Shown: positions 7,960 to 17,406, counted from the stretch's first letter. The stretch: DNA of 64,000 nucleotides from an uncultured Cryomorphaceae bacterium (GCA_937120475.1 CAKZJV010000007.1:1938068-2002067); one strand, 5' to 3'. Notes: a model not told the origin generated them from the sequence alone. Program-made: numbers and translations.

Positions 7960-8640
7960 TCAGCCTGCTTTTACCGGCTGGCGAAAAATATCGGCAAACT
8001 TGGGGTAGGAAAAATAGTTGAGCGTACTGCGCCTAAGGCTTTTTAAACTAATAAAGTGAACTGGGTTTTTAAGCTGTATGGAAAGGTGTGATTGGCGGCT
8101 GATGAGATATACTTCCTTCGCGCTTTTACTCAGGTAACGCCTGGCGGTAATCTTATTGATAATATCCTGAGAGCTCAAGCCATCATCTGCCGAATATAAC
8201 TCAATGTTCTTGCGGTAAATACCACAACTGTCCAGCATAAAATTGGTAGCCTCTGCCCAATAGTCGGAAACTACACAAAAATGCCATTCCGGTGAGGCCT
8301 GCAACTGCATTAAAATATTCTGAACCCCGTGCTGCACATCGTAGAGGTTATCACGGGTCATAAAGTGCAATCGCAAACGGTTGTTGAAGTTATCCTTAAT
8401 AGCCTGAAATTCTTCGGTTGAAGGAAAACGATCAAGTTCTCGTTTATATACATCCAACAAAACGCCTGAGCAGTTTTCTTCCCATGAAATCCGATCCATT
8501 GTAACCGGCCGGCCTATGGTTTCCCTAATTGCTTCACTTAGCAGCGGCCGCAAATCTTCCTGTGTGTAATCGATTACAGCCGGTAAATCAAAAATGACCA
8601 GTTTCAAGTTCTCTCGGTAACGATGTGTTATGGACTTCAA
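7960..8640 (-). CDS. HAD-superfamily-like protein with degenerate catalytic motifs
   Basis: The 226-residue protein has the fold pattern of a HAD-IA hydrolase: a first strand VIFDLPAVID (residues ~15-24), an alpha-helical cap, a motif II strand CVVSDYW (~123-129), and a late Rossmann-type strand VYLISRQ. Motif I normally reads DxDxT/V; here the second aspartate is replaced by proline (DLPAV). No motif IV Asp pair is seen in the last third. It therefore looks like a pseudo-enzyme, perhaps with a binding or regulatory role. No partner is evident. A short palindrome, TTACGC-CA-GCGTAA, lies at 8665-8678, 25 bp upstream of its start. Confidence 0.55.
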   Translation of the reverse strand: MKSITHRYRENLKLVIFDLPAVIDYTQEDLRPLLSEAIRETIGRPVTMDRISWEENCSGVLLDVYKRELDRFPSTEEFQAIKDNFNNRLRLHFMTRDNLYDVQHGVQNILMQLQASPEWHFCVVSDYWAEATNFMLDSCGIYRKNIELYSADDGLSSQDIINKITARRYLSKSAKEVYLISRQSHLSIQLKNPVHFISLKSLRRSTLNYFSYPKFADIFRQPVKAG

Positions 8641-8720
8641 ATTTAAATAATTCTTAAATTATCATTACGCCAGCGTAAACCTGTAATAACCAGATTGTCA
8701 CCTTTTATTAATCTCCGCTA

Positions 8721-9941
8721 TCAACTCTCCCTCAAGCGGGTTTCTATAGTTACTCCTTGTTCCAGTGTTTTATGTACCGGACATTTATTGGCAATGCTTA
8801 AAACGCGTTCTTTTTGCTGGTCATCCAGGTCGCCTTTGATTTCGATTATCCTTTCAAAACGGCCTATTTTACGCTCCTCCTTTTCACAATTTTCACAATC
8901 TTCGAGGTAATCGTTATCAAAGTTGAGGTGCACAACTACCTCGTCCAGTTTCCACTTCTTACGGTCGGTGTACATTTTAATGGTCATTGCCGTGCAGGCT
9001 CCTAAACCGGCCGTGAGCAATTCGTAGGGCGATGGCCCTAAATCCTGTCCACCCACTTCAAGCGGTTCATCGGCCAGCAAATGATGGTGCCCCGCCAGTA
9101 TTTGGGTAAGGAAAGGCCCTTCGGTGAGCCGGGCCATCACCTGCTCCTCTGATTTTGGAGTTTCTCCTTCTTCAAATTCGGGCAAGTAACGTTGTACCCA
9201 GCAGGCTATAAGGTCTCCGGCATAAAGGGAGTCTTTCCGGTCGCTCAACAGGTGGTCGGCCCCATCAAGGCTCACAAAGCTCTTAGGGTGATGGGCCGCT
9301 TCATAAATGGCCCTGGCGTCAATCAATTCAACGGTTTCATCCTGCGGAGAGTGCATCACCAATAATGATTTTCCACGCATATCTTCCAAAATACGTTGCA
9401 TACCCTGTGCTTCCAGGTCTTCCACAAACTGGCTTTGAATGGAAAAATCACGACCTGCGAGGGTTACAGTGGCTTTTCCTTGTTTGCGGATTTCGTCAAT
9501 ATCCTGTTTCAGTAGTTTCAGCACATGATCCGGCTCACAAGGGGCACCAATGGTGGCAATGGCTTTAACGGAATCCATTTGGCTACCCGCCATTAAAACG
9601 GCCGTTCCACCCAGCGAATGGCCTACCAGCAGTTGGGGCCTTTCATAATTTTCAGCCAGAAAGTCGGCAGCGGCACTTATATCGTTAACGTTGGAGGTAA
9701 AATTGGTGTCTTCAAACTCACCTTCAGACTCGCCCAGCCCGGTAAAGTCAAACCGCAACACTCCAAAACCTTTTTGTGAAAGGGCCAGGGTAATGTTGCG
9801 TGCCGCCTTTAGATCCTTACTGCAGGTAAAGCAGTGCGCAAAAATGGCGAAGTGGGTGACCCGGCTGTCTAAAGGAAGTTCTAAAATGCCGGTGAGGCGA
9901 TCTCCTTCCTTATTTTTAAAATATACCCGTTCTGCTTTCAT
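8721..9941 (-). CDS. Alpha/beta hydrolase fused to an OsmC-type peroxiredoxin domain
   Basis: A two-domain protein of 406 residues. Residues ~1-255 are an alpha/beta hydrolase with the oxyanion HCF motif near residue 36, the nucleophile elbow GHSLGG (~107-112), an acidic residue near MHSPQDETV (~197-205) and the catalytic His in GADHLL (~228-233). Residues ~265-406 are OsmC/Ohr-like, with redox cysteines in LGACTAMT and NKCPVHKTLEQG. OsmC proteins reduce organic hydroperoxides. This exact fusion is known across proteobacteria and Bacteroidota. A plausible reading is that the hydrolase frees acyl or ester peroxides for the OsmC domain, but that is inference. The gene stands alone. Confidence 0.88.
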   Translation of the reverse strand: MKAERVYFKNKEGDRLTGILELPLDSRVTHFAIFAHCFTCSKDLKAARNITLALSQKGFGVLRFDFTGLGESEGEFEDTNFTSNVNDISAAADFLAENYERPQLLVGHSLGGTAVLMAGSQMDSVKAIATIGAPCEPDHVLKLLKQDIDEIRKQGKATVTLAGRDFSIQSQFVEDLEAQGMQRILEDMRGKSLLVMHSPQDETVELIDARAIYEAAHHPKSFVSLDGADHLLSDRKDSLYAGDLIACWVQRYLPEFEEGETPKSEEQVMARLTEGPFLTQILAGHHHLLADEPLEVGGQDLGPSPYELLTAGLGACTAMTIKMYTDRKKWKLDEVVVHLNFDNDYLEDCENCEKEERKIGRFERIIEIKGDLDDQQKERVLSIANKCPVHKTLEQGVTIETRLRES

Positions 9942-10075
9942 AGGACACGTAACAATCAGGAATTTAAAGGAACAAAAAATAAAAAGCTCTAAGAAAAATT
10001 GTTATACACACCGTTGTTAAATACAAGGTTAAGCCCAGATTAAATAAGCGGCTAGCCCTTTAACGGCTGCAACCA

Positions 10076-11263
10076 CTACATCCAGCTTTTCCAGGCCTCA
10101 GTAGCTTTTTTATGAGACCATCGTTTGATTATACCCAGGTTGGAGAGGCTAATGGCAGAATTGAGCAGGGCGGGATATTTGAAGGATTTCAACAGGGCAT
10201 GCCCAATCCGCATTTCTATCCGGTAATAGCGATAAATGTGTTCCTGGTAAGGCATCAAATCGTATTTTTTTTTCAGCAAAGCTTCTTCAATATATTGGGC
10301 GCAAAGCCTACCCGATACCATTCCCGGACCTATGCCTTTCCCGGTATGAGGTTCTATCATACCGGCCGCATCTCCCAGTAAGGCATAGCGCTCACCGGCA
10401 ATGGTACGTTGCGGAGTCATTACCGGCAAACCCCATCCCCGGGGCTTTTCCAATGCTTCTGCTTCGGCAAACATTTCATTCAGAACCGGATTCCGGTTCA
10501 CTATTTCATGAAATGCTTTCTTGAGGTTTAATTTCTTTTGGCTTATCCGGCTACTCGTCATGCCCAGGCCTATGTTGGCCTCGTTATTGGGTAGGGGGAA
10601 AACCCAAAAATAACCTGGTGACAGCTTTTTGTCCATAAAAAACTCCAAGTGACCGTTGGGATGGAAACCTTTAACATTTTTATAATAAATACGGATCGCA
10701 CCCATAAGGTGCTGTTTTTCGCGGTAATGATCCAAACCCAGGTACTTGGTTACTATCGGCTTTTCACCTTCGGCACCCACCACAATGTTTGCCCGTACAT
10801 CACTCTCATTGCCTTGGCTGTTCTTCAATTGTACGATAATACCATCCGGAGTTCGTACAACATTTGAAACCAATGTGTCCTGCCTGAAATCACAATAGGC
10901 CGGATTGAGGTTACGAACCAAAAAATTATCGAGGTCTAGCCTTTTCCCGGTAAAAAAGGGAGCATAAGGCAATCCATTTTCACGAAAATCATAGCGTATT
11001 TCATGGCCGTTACTGGTACGGAGACCCAGCCCCCACGAAGGTTGAAGAGAAGATTCATTTATAAACGAATGCAGTAATTCAGGGCTGATTCGTTTCAGGG
11101 TATTCATTACATCAACCGCAATACCGTCACCACACACCTTGTCCCGGGGAAAGGACGCCTTATCAATAAGCGTATGCGAAATTTTTCTTGCTGAAAGGAA
11201 ATGCGAAAGACTGGCCCCTGCCGGTCCGGCTCCAACTATGCAAACCTCAGTATCCTTAATCAT
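10076..11263 (-). CDS. FAD-dependent oxidoreductase, geranylgeranyl-reductase type
   Basis: The protein is 395 residues long. It opens with an FAD-binding Rossmann motif (CIVGAGPAGASLSHFL, residues ~8-23), then PRDKVCGDGIAVDVM (~40-54), the CGDG hallmark of the geranylgeranyl reductase family. A second FAD-contact motif, YALLGDAAGMIEPHTGKGIGPGM, lies near 290-312. Family members reduce isoprenoid double bonds or act as lipid or pigment oxidoreductases; the substrate here is not determined. It is divergent from hemJ across a 104-bp region that holds a perfect inverted repeat, so the two may be co-regulated. Confidence 0.8.
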   Translation of the reverse strand: MIKDTEVCIVGAGPAGASLSHFLSARKISHTLIDKASFPRDKVCGDGIAVDVMNTLKRISPELLHSFINESSLQPSWGLGLRTSNGHEIRYDFRENGLPYAPFFTGKRLDLDNFLVRNLNPAYCDFRQDTLVSNVVRTPDGIIVQLKNSQGNESDVRANIVVGAEGEKPIVTKYLGLDHYREKQHLMGAIRIYYKNVKGFHPNGHLEFFMDKKLSPGYFWVFPLPNNEANIGLGMTSSRISQKKLNLKKAFHEIVNRNPVLNEMFAEAEALEKPRGWGLPVMTPQRTIAGERYALLGDAAGMIEPHTGKGIGPGMVSGRLCAQYIEEALLKKKYDLMPYQEHIYRYYRIEMRIGHALLKSFKYPALLNSAISLSNLGIIKRWSHKKATEAWKSWM

Positions 11264-11302
11264 AAAGCCTTTAAATGGTGGTGAAAATACTATATATGCC
11301 GC

Positions 11303-11324
11303 TTACAGATGCCTTTATCTGTAA
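11303..11324. promoter_or_regulatory. Perfect inverted repeat between divergent genes, possible operator
   Basis: TTACAGAT (11303-11310) and ATCTGTAA (11317-11324) form a perfect 8-bp inverted repeat with a 6-nt spacer, in the 104-bp gap between the divergent flavoprotein and hemJ genes. The size and symmetry fit a dimeric repressor or activator site. There is no run of T after it, so a terminator is unlikely. The cognate regulator is unknown. Confidence 0.4.
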
Positions 11325-11355
11325 ACTATATTGAGTGCAAGCCGCATCATCGTTT

Positions 11356-11363
11356 TATATTTG
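11356..11363 (+). promoter_or_regulatory. Bacteroidota -7 promoter element for hemJ
   Basis: TATATTTG matches the Bacteroidota -7 consensus TAnnTTTG exactly. A TTG at 11331-11333 could serve as the -33 element, although the 22-nt spacing is a little long. The element ends four bases before the hemJ ATG, so transcription would begin at or very near the start codon. Confidence 0.45.
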
Positions 11364-11367
11364 TTTT

Positions 11368-11910
11368 ATGAGCTACCTATTTTTTAAAGCACTCCATATA
11401 ATTGGCTTTGTAAGCTGGTTTGCCGGACTTTTCTATATCGTAAGGCTTTTTGTTTACCATCGCGAGGCCTGGGAAAAGCCAGGAGAGGAGGGGCCCATAC
11501 TGCGCAGGCAGTACAGTATTATGGAGAAGAGGTTGTACAACATCATACAAACCCCGGCCATGATTATTACCTGGATAGGAGGTATTGGAATGCTAATCCT
11601 GAACCCCGCCTGGCTGCAAATGCCCTGGATGCACGTTAAGCTCACCCTGGTGGCAGGCCTTGTTTTTTATCATATTACATGTGGAAGAATGATTCGTAAA
11701 ATGGAGCTGGGCACCCTTAGTTGGAGCAGTTTTCGCCTACGCCTTTTCAATGAACTGCCCACCCTGGTATTGATTGCCATCGTAATGCTGGCCGTTTGGA
11801 AAAACCTCAACGGCCTCTGGTTGGGGCTTGTATTATTATTGGGTTTGGGTGTGTTATTCTTTATAGCTGCCAAACTGTATAAAAGAAAAAGAGAACAAAA
11901 ACCCGATTGA
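11368..11910 (+). CDS. hemJ: HemJ-type protoporphyrinogen IX oxidase
   Basis: With the ATG at 11368 the protein has 180 residues. HemJ (UPF0093/CopD-like) oxidises protoporphyrinogen IX to protoporphyrin IX, the penultimate step of heme synthesis, in the inner membrane. The family pattern is present: KALHIIGFVSWFAGLFYIVRLFVYH with the conserved heme-ligand His at residue 10, the MEKRLYNIIQTPAM segment (~53-66), WMHVKL near residue 91, and four or five hydrophobic helices. An upstream in-frame TTG adds an unlikely leader. The promoter element placed right before the ATG suggests a very short or absent 5' leader. Confidence 0.88.
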   Translation: MSYLFFKALHIIGFVSWFAGLFYIVRLFVYHREAWEKPGEEGPILRRQYSIMEKRLYNIIQTPAMIITWIGGIGMLILNPAWLQMPWMHVKLTLVAGLVFYHITCGRMIRKMELGTLSWSSFRLRLFNELPTLVLIAIVMLAVWKNLNGLWLGLVLLLGLGVLFFIAAKLYKRKREQKPD

Positions 11911-12211
11911 ATACGCTTAAAATTTTAACTCTTTTTTACTTGCCTAATTATCTTGTATTTCAAAATATTATAAAATTATACGGGCCAAAAAGTTAGCATA
12001 AGATTCATTTTAGTTTCAATATTTTAAAAGGCAAAACTTGCGTTGAATGGTGGTTGTTATTAAATTTAGCAACAGTCAATCAACCATTTACCTACTTATG
12101 AACTCTACCTCAACTCTCTTGGATAACTATATTCCAATTCTTCTTTTACCGGATATATAAGTCTTAACCTTTCCTATTTAACAACCCATTTTTTAACTCA
12201 AACCTTTATTC
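11911..12211. other. 301-bp AT-rich intergenic region with a candidate micro-ORF
   Basis: This region separates hemJ from the giant T9SS gene. TAAATTTA at 12061-12068, with a TTG at 12038-12040, is a possible promoter of moderate quality. An ATG at 12098 opens a 20-codon frame ending at 12160; nothing supports its translation beyond a clean start and stop. I see no convincing hairpin terminator after hemJ and no other gene. Confidence 0.35.
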
Positions 12212-15200
12212 ATGAATTATTTAAAACAAACTCACTGGGTGAGGTCTGTTTTGGCCTTGCTTTTTTTGTTCTGTTGCACTACAGTTCAAGCTCAAAACAA
12301 TTTACCGCATCATCACTGCGGTGATCTTGATCACCATGACCAACCGTTGGATGACATCCACCATAATTTCGAATGGCAGGAGGATGGTGAAGGCGGGTTT
12401 ACCAAAAAGGTAACCTATAAATGGTTCGACCGTTTCGGTAACCGCTATGCCGACTTACGCCTGCAGCGTGAAGCAATGCCCAACCTTATGGACCCACATG
12501 GCACGGAAAGCAATGTGCCTACGCACAATTACACTACGCCCGACTGTCAAAGCAGCGGTGGTCTTTTCAACCTTTATTTTGTAGACATTCAAACCGGCTC
12601 GGGCACTGGCTTTGACCTGGCTGCCAATGCTCCCATGGTAGAGATAATCTGCCAGGTATTCAGCGACATTGATGCGTTGCTGGTGCAGAGCAATTCCGCC
12701 TGTGGTGGTTCAGCCGATCCGGTCAATATCGAAATCCGATCAATAAACAGTCCCGGTAGCGGTATTTTAGGTTCCGCCACCTCTTACTATGAATTTTACG
12801 GTGAAACTACCGGTATCAAACACGGTGAGGTTTGGAAAGCCATCAACACCGGACAAAACGACCCCAACACCTGGGATGGTTTTATCAACATTAATACCGC
12901 TTACAATTGGTTTACCGGCTACACCGGCACAGTACCTTCCGGCCAGGTGGACCTTTACTCGGTAATGTTACACGAGGCTATGCACGCTTTAGGCTTCGCC
13001 TCACTTATTGGCCAGACGGGTGCCAGCAAGTTTGCACCCACAGCCAACAACTACTCTGCCTTTGACGAGTTTTTAAGATTAAGTACCGGCACCGATCTGA
13101 TTGCTAACTCTGGTGGTTACACCTGGAATTACAACACCGGTTCTCCGGCTACCGATCTTACATCCGGCTGCCAAAACCCCAGCCCTACCGGGCCTGATGT
13201 ACAGTTCAACGGGAATGTTAACACCGCTTTATCCCCCGTATATGCCGCTTCCACCTGGTCCAATGGTTCCAGCCTGTCACATTTCGTAATCGGTTGCGAT
13301 GGTGCCAGCACCCCGCAATACATCATGAATGCCGGTATCTCCCCGGGGGTAGCCCGCAGGCTTACCCAGCAAGAAGTTAATACGCTTTGTGACCTGGGCT
13401 ACCGCACCAGCGGAACGTATGGTACTCCTACATTAACCATAGGCGGTGGTGCCAATCCTAATGTACAGAGCTTCACTACCTGCGGAAGCCTTTTTGCCGC
13501 TACCGATGATTTTGGGCCTTGCTGTACCAGCAATGAATTTTCAGTAACACTCTGCTCCAGTGCTACCCTGAATATAAATGCCTCCCAACTTACGTGTAAT
13601 GACATAGGAGCAGGCGGAACGAGTATTGTGGACTTTGAAGTGATCTCCACCGGAACCCTTTTACCCCAAAGTGGTAGCAATTTTACGTTTACCCCTACCC
13701 AGCCCGGTACTGAAGTACTGCGGTATAAACTGGAAGACGGCAGCGGAAACCAAAGTAATTACGCTTACGTGTTCATTACCGTTTATCCCTGCCCCGGCTT
13801 CAACTGCACCAATACTGATCCTTGCAACCTGATTTGTAACCCGATATTTGATGATGGAGGAAGTTGTAGCCCCTCTACTACCTGCAGAAGACAGATGAGC
13901 CCGGGAGGAAGCTGCCCGGGAGGCTATGCAGCCGTGGATGGATGGTATCCCTGTTTCGGAACCGCAGATTTTTTCCCCAGTGGCTGTGCCGGAGGTGGTA
14001 CTTACAATAACCCAACTCCCATTACCTCTGACGGCCATACATTCCTTTGGGATGGGTACGGCTTTCAGGAAGGTCTCATGACCGCAGTCCCTGTCCAACA
14101 GAACCGCAACTACATCCTGAGTTATTTCAGGGAGGAAGGTGCCGGAAATGCCGGAGCCAGCCATACCCTGAGAACTAACCTTACCAATCTATCAGAGTTT
14201 ACCAGTCATCCTAACCCTCCGGGCTCTTCATCCATAGGTTCAAATGTTCCGGCTAACCGTCAGATTGTTTTCACAGAAACCTTTACGGAAGCAGGAGATT
14301 GGGAACAAAGCATCGTTTGTTTCTCTTCAACGGATGATTGGGACATCCTTTATTTTGAAACGATCACCCCTAACAACAACTATATTTCCGGGGTTTTCAT
14401 GGATCAATTTGAGTTGATTGAAGACCTGATGCAAGACATTCAAACCGAGTTTATAGTAGGATGTCAGCAATCGGTGGTTATTGGCGAGCAGCTTTGTGAT
14501 GTTACCAATATGGTTTATTCCTGGTGGGATGTTACCGATGCCGGGAGCCCGGTTCAATTGACCGATGGAACTACCGTTTTAGCAGCCGGAATTTCAGCAG
14601 GCGTTAGCATACCCGTTGGAAATACCAATGGCTCAGCAATGCAGGTTCCGGTAACTTCCGACAAAGTGTATGAATTGCGCAGGAGGTTTGTATCCAGCAA
14701 TGGTTTTGCCATTGCTAACAATAGCTGTGATAGTGAGGTGCAGGTGAATGTGATCCTGGCTCGCGACATCGAAGTTGAGAAAGTAGCGCTTAACGGCCCC
14801 AATATTCCCAACGGTGGTACCGTTCAGTACCAGATCAATGTGACCAATGGCTCAGGTGTACCGGTAACCAACCTTTTGGTTTCCGATGTACTCGGTCCCA
14901 ACTTTAACACCGGTTCGGTAAGCTTTACGCCTAATGCCAACGTTAGCTTCTCTCAAACCGGTTCACTGCTGGAGTTCACGGTACTCAACCTACCCGATGG
15001 AGATTCGGAAACCATCGAGTTCAGCGTTCAGGTAACCGGAAATGTGGGTGACACCATTGAGAACTGTGCTTCCGTTGAGTTCCTGGGCTGTACCTATGAA
15101 GACTGCACGGATATTATCATTATAGATGCCCCGCTGTGTGAAGTGAACGCCAATTACTATGTGGCGATCAGTATTGATAATCACTGTAAGTATATTTTTA

Positions 15201-17380
15201 GTGATGCCACTACGGTAGGGTCAAATTGTACTATTATAGGGTGGAACTGGGACTTCGGTGACCCGGCCTCAGGAGCCAATAATACTTCTACATTGCAAAA
15301 TCCCACTCACCTTTTCTCTTCTCCGGGAATCTACAATGTATGTCTTATTGTGGAAGTGCTTTGCGGAGAAACCACCTGCTACGATACTATATGCTACCGT
15401 ATGCCGGTTGAGTGCGAGACCGAACCCTGCGAGGCAGATCCTCAATTTTACATAGCAATTAACGAAGATCGTTGCACCCATTACTTTACCGATGCATCCA
15501 GCGTTGGCCCCGGTTGTATCATTACCAACTGGTACTGGAATTTTGGGGATGGAACCACCTCCAATATGCAAAACCCCGTTCACTCCTACACTGCCGATGG
15601 TGTTTATACGGTTTGCCTGACCATTACGGTACAATGCAAGGGGGGTATTATTTGCAAAAAACAAATATGCCAGACCTTCCCGGTAGAAGGTTGTAAAAAG
15701 TCCTGTGACGTAACACCTGATTTCGACTACCAGGTGAATGCCGACTACCCTTGTACTTTCAACTTTACTGACCTTACCGTACTGGGGCGTGGTTGTAATT
15801 TTGTGGGATGGCACTGGAATTTTGGGGATGGAAATACCTCCAGCCTGCAAAACCCCACTCATACCTATACCGCTGACGGTACTTATACCGTTTGCCTAAC
15901 CGTGGTTGCCCAGTGCGGCCAACAATGGTGCAAGGAAAAAATCTGCTACCAGGTTACGGTTAAAGGCTGTGAAGTAGAATGCGAGGTTAAGCCCAACTTC
16001 TACGTATATACCGATGCCAGCAATGGTTGCCTGCACTACTTCTACGATCTTACCAACGTGGGTCCCGGTTGCAACATCGTTTCCTATAATTGGGATTTTG
16101 GCGATGGAACTTCCAGCAACCTGGCCAATCCGACCCATGTTTTCCCCGCTAACGGAACTTACTTAGTATGCCTTACGGTAGTTGCACAGTGTGGACAGCA
16201 ATGGTGCCGTGAGCGTTACTGTTATAAGGTTACGGTAAACGATTGTAATCCTTGTCCTTGTGGAATCAAACCCAACTTCTCGTACAGCGTTAATGAGTGT
16301 ACGGTGCAGTTCCAGGATCTTAGCTTGACTAACGAATGCACCAAGATTACTAATTGGAGCTGGGATTTTGGGGACGGAACCTCATCCAGTGCTGCCAACC
16401 CCACCCATACTTACTCTTCTCCCGGCACCTATCTGGTATGCCTTACCATTACGGGTAACAGCGGATACGAAGCTTGTAAAAAGAAGATTTGTTACGAGGT
16501 TACGGTGAGGGAATGCAATGAGGATTGTCACTGCGACATTGATCCGGCCTTTGATTTTGACATCAATGGTTGCAGGGTTGATTTTGTGGACAAGACCCAG
16601 CTTTCTGCGGACTGTGATATAATCGGTTGGAGTTGGAATTTTGACGACCCTGCTTCAGGTACGTCCAATACTTCCAATGCCCAATACCCCACGCATATCT
16701 TTACTGCCAGCGGCTCTTATAATGTTTGTCTTACGGTAACTTATACCGATGGTCAAAATGTTTGCACCAAAGAAGTTTGTCAGTACATTGACGTAAGCTG
16801 CTCGCAAGACTGCCACTGCGAGATAGATCCGACTTTCAAGATTGAACTGAGACCGTGTGCCGTGGATTTGACGGATTACACCTATATCTCAGACAACTGC
16901 GAAATTCTGTCGCGCTACTGGAGTTTCGGTGATGGCAACTCAGCCTACGGTGCTAATGTTTATCATCAATATGCCGGTAGTGGTACTTATGAAATTTGCC
17001 TTACCATTACCTACACAGATGGTGAAGCTATTTGTACGGTCGAAATTTGCGAAACCGTGGATATTGATTGTCGTAAATCAGCCATTGCAGAGCCCGTAGA
17101 GGATGTTGTACTGGAAAACATGGCACTCAGTATTTACCCCAATCCATTTGCTGGCGAGTTATTCATCGACCTGGATCTGGTGCAGGAAGAGCGTGTTTCC
17201 ATTGATGTGTACGATGCTTTCGGCAAGCACATTGCGCAGATTTCCGACCAGCAGCTCGTAAACTCCGGAAAGCATACCTTTAAATGGAATGCCGGAGGAA
17301 AAGGAGTTGCCACGGGCATCTATTTTGTACGAATCCAATCCGGTGAAAAGGAACAGTACAGGAAAGTGATTTTTAAATAA
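12212..17380 (+). CDS. Giant T9SS-secreted protein: zinc-protease-like domain, DUF11, seven Cys-rich PKD domains
   Basis: The protein has 1722 residues and a cleavable signal peptide (residues ~1-27, ending VQAQ). Residues ~90-400 look like a metzincin-type protease, with HEAMHALGF at 254-262. The third zinc-ligand position expected in HExxHxxGxxH is Ser, not His. Residues ~550-720 are a beta-rich domain with many cysteines, and ~850-968 is a DUF11-type repeat (VALNGPNIPNGGTVQYQINV). Residues ~976-1620 hold seven tandem PKD domains with WxFGDG and VCLT motifs, each also carrying about six conserved cysteines. Residues ~1640-1722 are a type A T9SS sorting domain starting LSIYPNPF. It should be exported by T9SS and bound to or released from the cell surface. 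A strong terminator follows. Confidence 0.85.
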   Translation: MNYLKQTHWVRSVLALLFLFCCTTVQAQNNLPHHHCGDLDHHDQPLDDIHHNFEWQEDGEGGFTKKVTYKWFDRFGNRYADLRLQREAMPNLMDPHGTESNVPTHNYTTPDCQSSGGLFNLYFVDIQTGSGTGFDLAANAPMVEIICQVFSDIDALLVQSNSACGGSADPVNIEIRSINSPGSGILGSATSYYEFYGETTGIKHGEVWKAINTGQNDPNTWDGFININTAYNWFTGYTGTVPSGQVDLYSVMLHEAMHALGFASLIGQTGASKFAPTANNYSAFDEFLRLSTGTDLIANSGGYTWNYNTGSPATDLTSGCQNPSPTGPDVQFNGNVNTALSPVYAASTWSNGSSLSHFVIGCDGASTPQYIMNAGISPGVARRLTQQEVNTLCDLGYRTSGTYGTPTLTIGGGANPNVQSFTTCGSLFAATDDFGPCCTSNEFSVTLCSSATLNINASQLTCNDIGAGGTSIVDFEVISTGTLLPQSGSNFTFTPTQPGTEVLRYKLEDGSGNQSNYAYVFITVYPCPGFNCTNTDPCNLICNPIFDDGGSCSPSTTCRRQMSPGGSCPGGYAAVDGWYPCFGTADFFPSGCAGGGTYNNPTPITSDGHTFLWDGYGFQEGLMTAVPVQQNRNYILSYFREEGAGNAGASHTLRTNLTNLSEFTSHPNPPGSSSIGSNVPANRQIVFTETFTEAGDWEQSIVCFSSTDDWDILYFETITPNNNYISGVFMDQFELIEDLMQDIQTEFIVGCQQSVVIGEQLCDVTNMVYSWWDVTDAGSPVQLTDGTTVLAAGISAGVSIPVGNTNGSAMQVPVTSDKVYELRRRFVSSNGFAIANNSCDSEVQVNVILARDIEVEKVALNGPNIPNGGTVQYQINVTNGSGVPVTNLLVSDVLGPNFNTGSVSFTPNANVSFSQTGSLLEFTVLNLPDGDSETIEFSVQVTGNVGDTIENCASVEFLGCTYEDCTDIIIIDAPLCEVNANYYVAISIDNHCKYIFSDATTVGSNCTIIGWNWDFGDPASGANNTSTLQNPTHLFSSPGIYNVCLIVEVLCGETTCYDTICYRMPVECETEPCEADPQFYIAINEDRCTHYFTDASSVGPGCIITNWYWNFGDGTTSNMQNPVHSYTADGVYTVCLTITVQCKGGIICKKQICQTFPVEGCKKSCDVTPDFDYQVNADYPCTFNFTDLTVLGRGCNFVGWHWNFGDGNTSSLQNPTHTYTADGTYTVCLTVVAQCGQQWCKEKICYQVTVKGCEVECEVKPNFYVYTDASNGCLHYFYDLTNVGPGCNIVSYNWDFGDGTSSNLANPTHVFPANGTYLVCLTVVAQCGQQWCRERYCYKVTVNDCNPCPCGIKPNFSYSVNECTVQFQDLSLTNECTKITNWSWDFGDGTSSSAANPTHTYSSPGTYLVCLTITGNSGYEACKKKICYEVTVRECNEDCHCDIDPAFDFDINGCRVDFVDKTQLSADCDIIGWSWNFDDPASGTSNTSNAQYPTHIFTASGSYNVCLTVTYTDGQNVCTKEVCQYIDVSCSQDCHCEIDPTFKIELRPCAVDLTDYTYISDNCEILSRYWSFGDGNSAYGANVYHQYAGSGTYEICLTITYTDGEAICTVEICETVDIDCRKSAIAEPVEDVVLENMALSIYPNPFAGELFIDLDLVQEERVSIDVYDAFGKHIAQISDQQLVNSGKHTFKWNAGGKGVATGIYFVRIQSGEKEQYRKVIFK

Positions 17381-17406
17381 CCTCCATTTTTCACCTGTCA
17401 TAATTA

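Noticed and set aside
8665-8678. TTACGC-CA-GCGTAA as an operator
   Set aside because: Short arms with a 2-base gap and no linked promoter element; mentioned only in the HAD gene entry.
15269-15862. A 197-codon minus-strand frame inside the PKD region
   Set aside because: It is antisense to repeated PKD sequence; the plus-strand frame has signal peptide, PKD and T9SS motifs, so the antisense frame is a shadow of the repeats.
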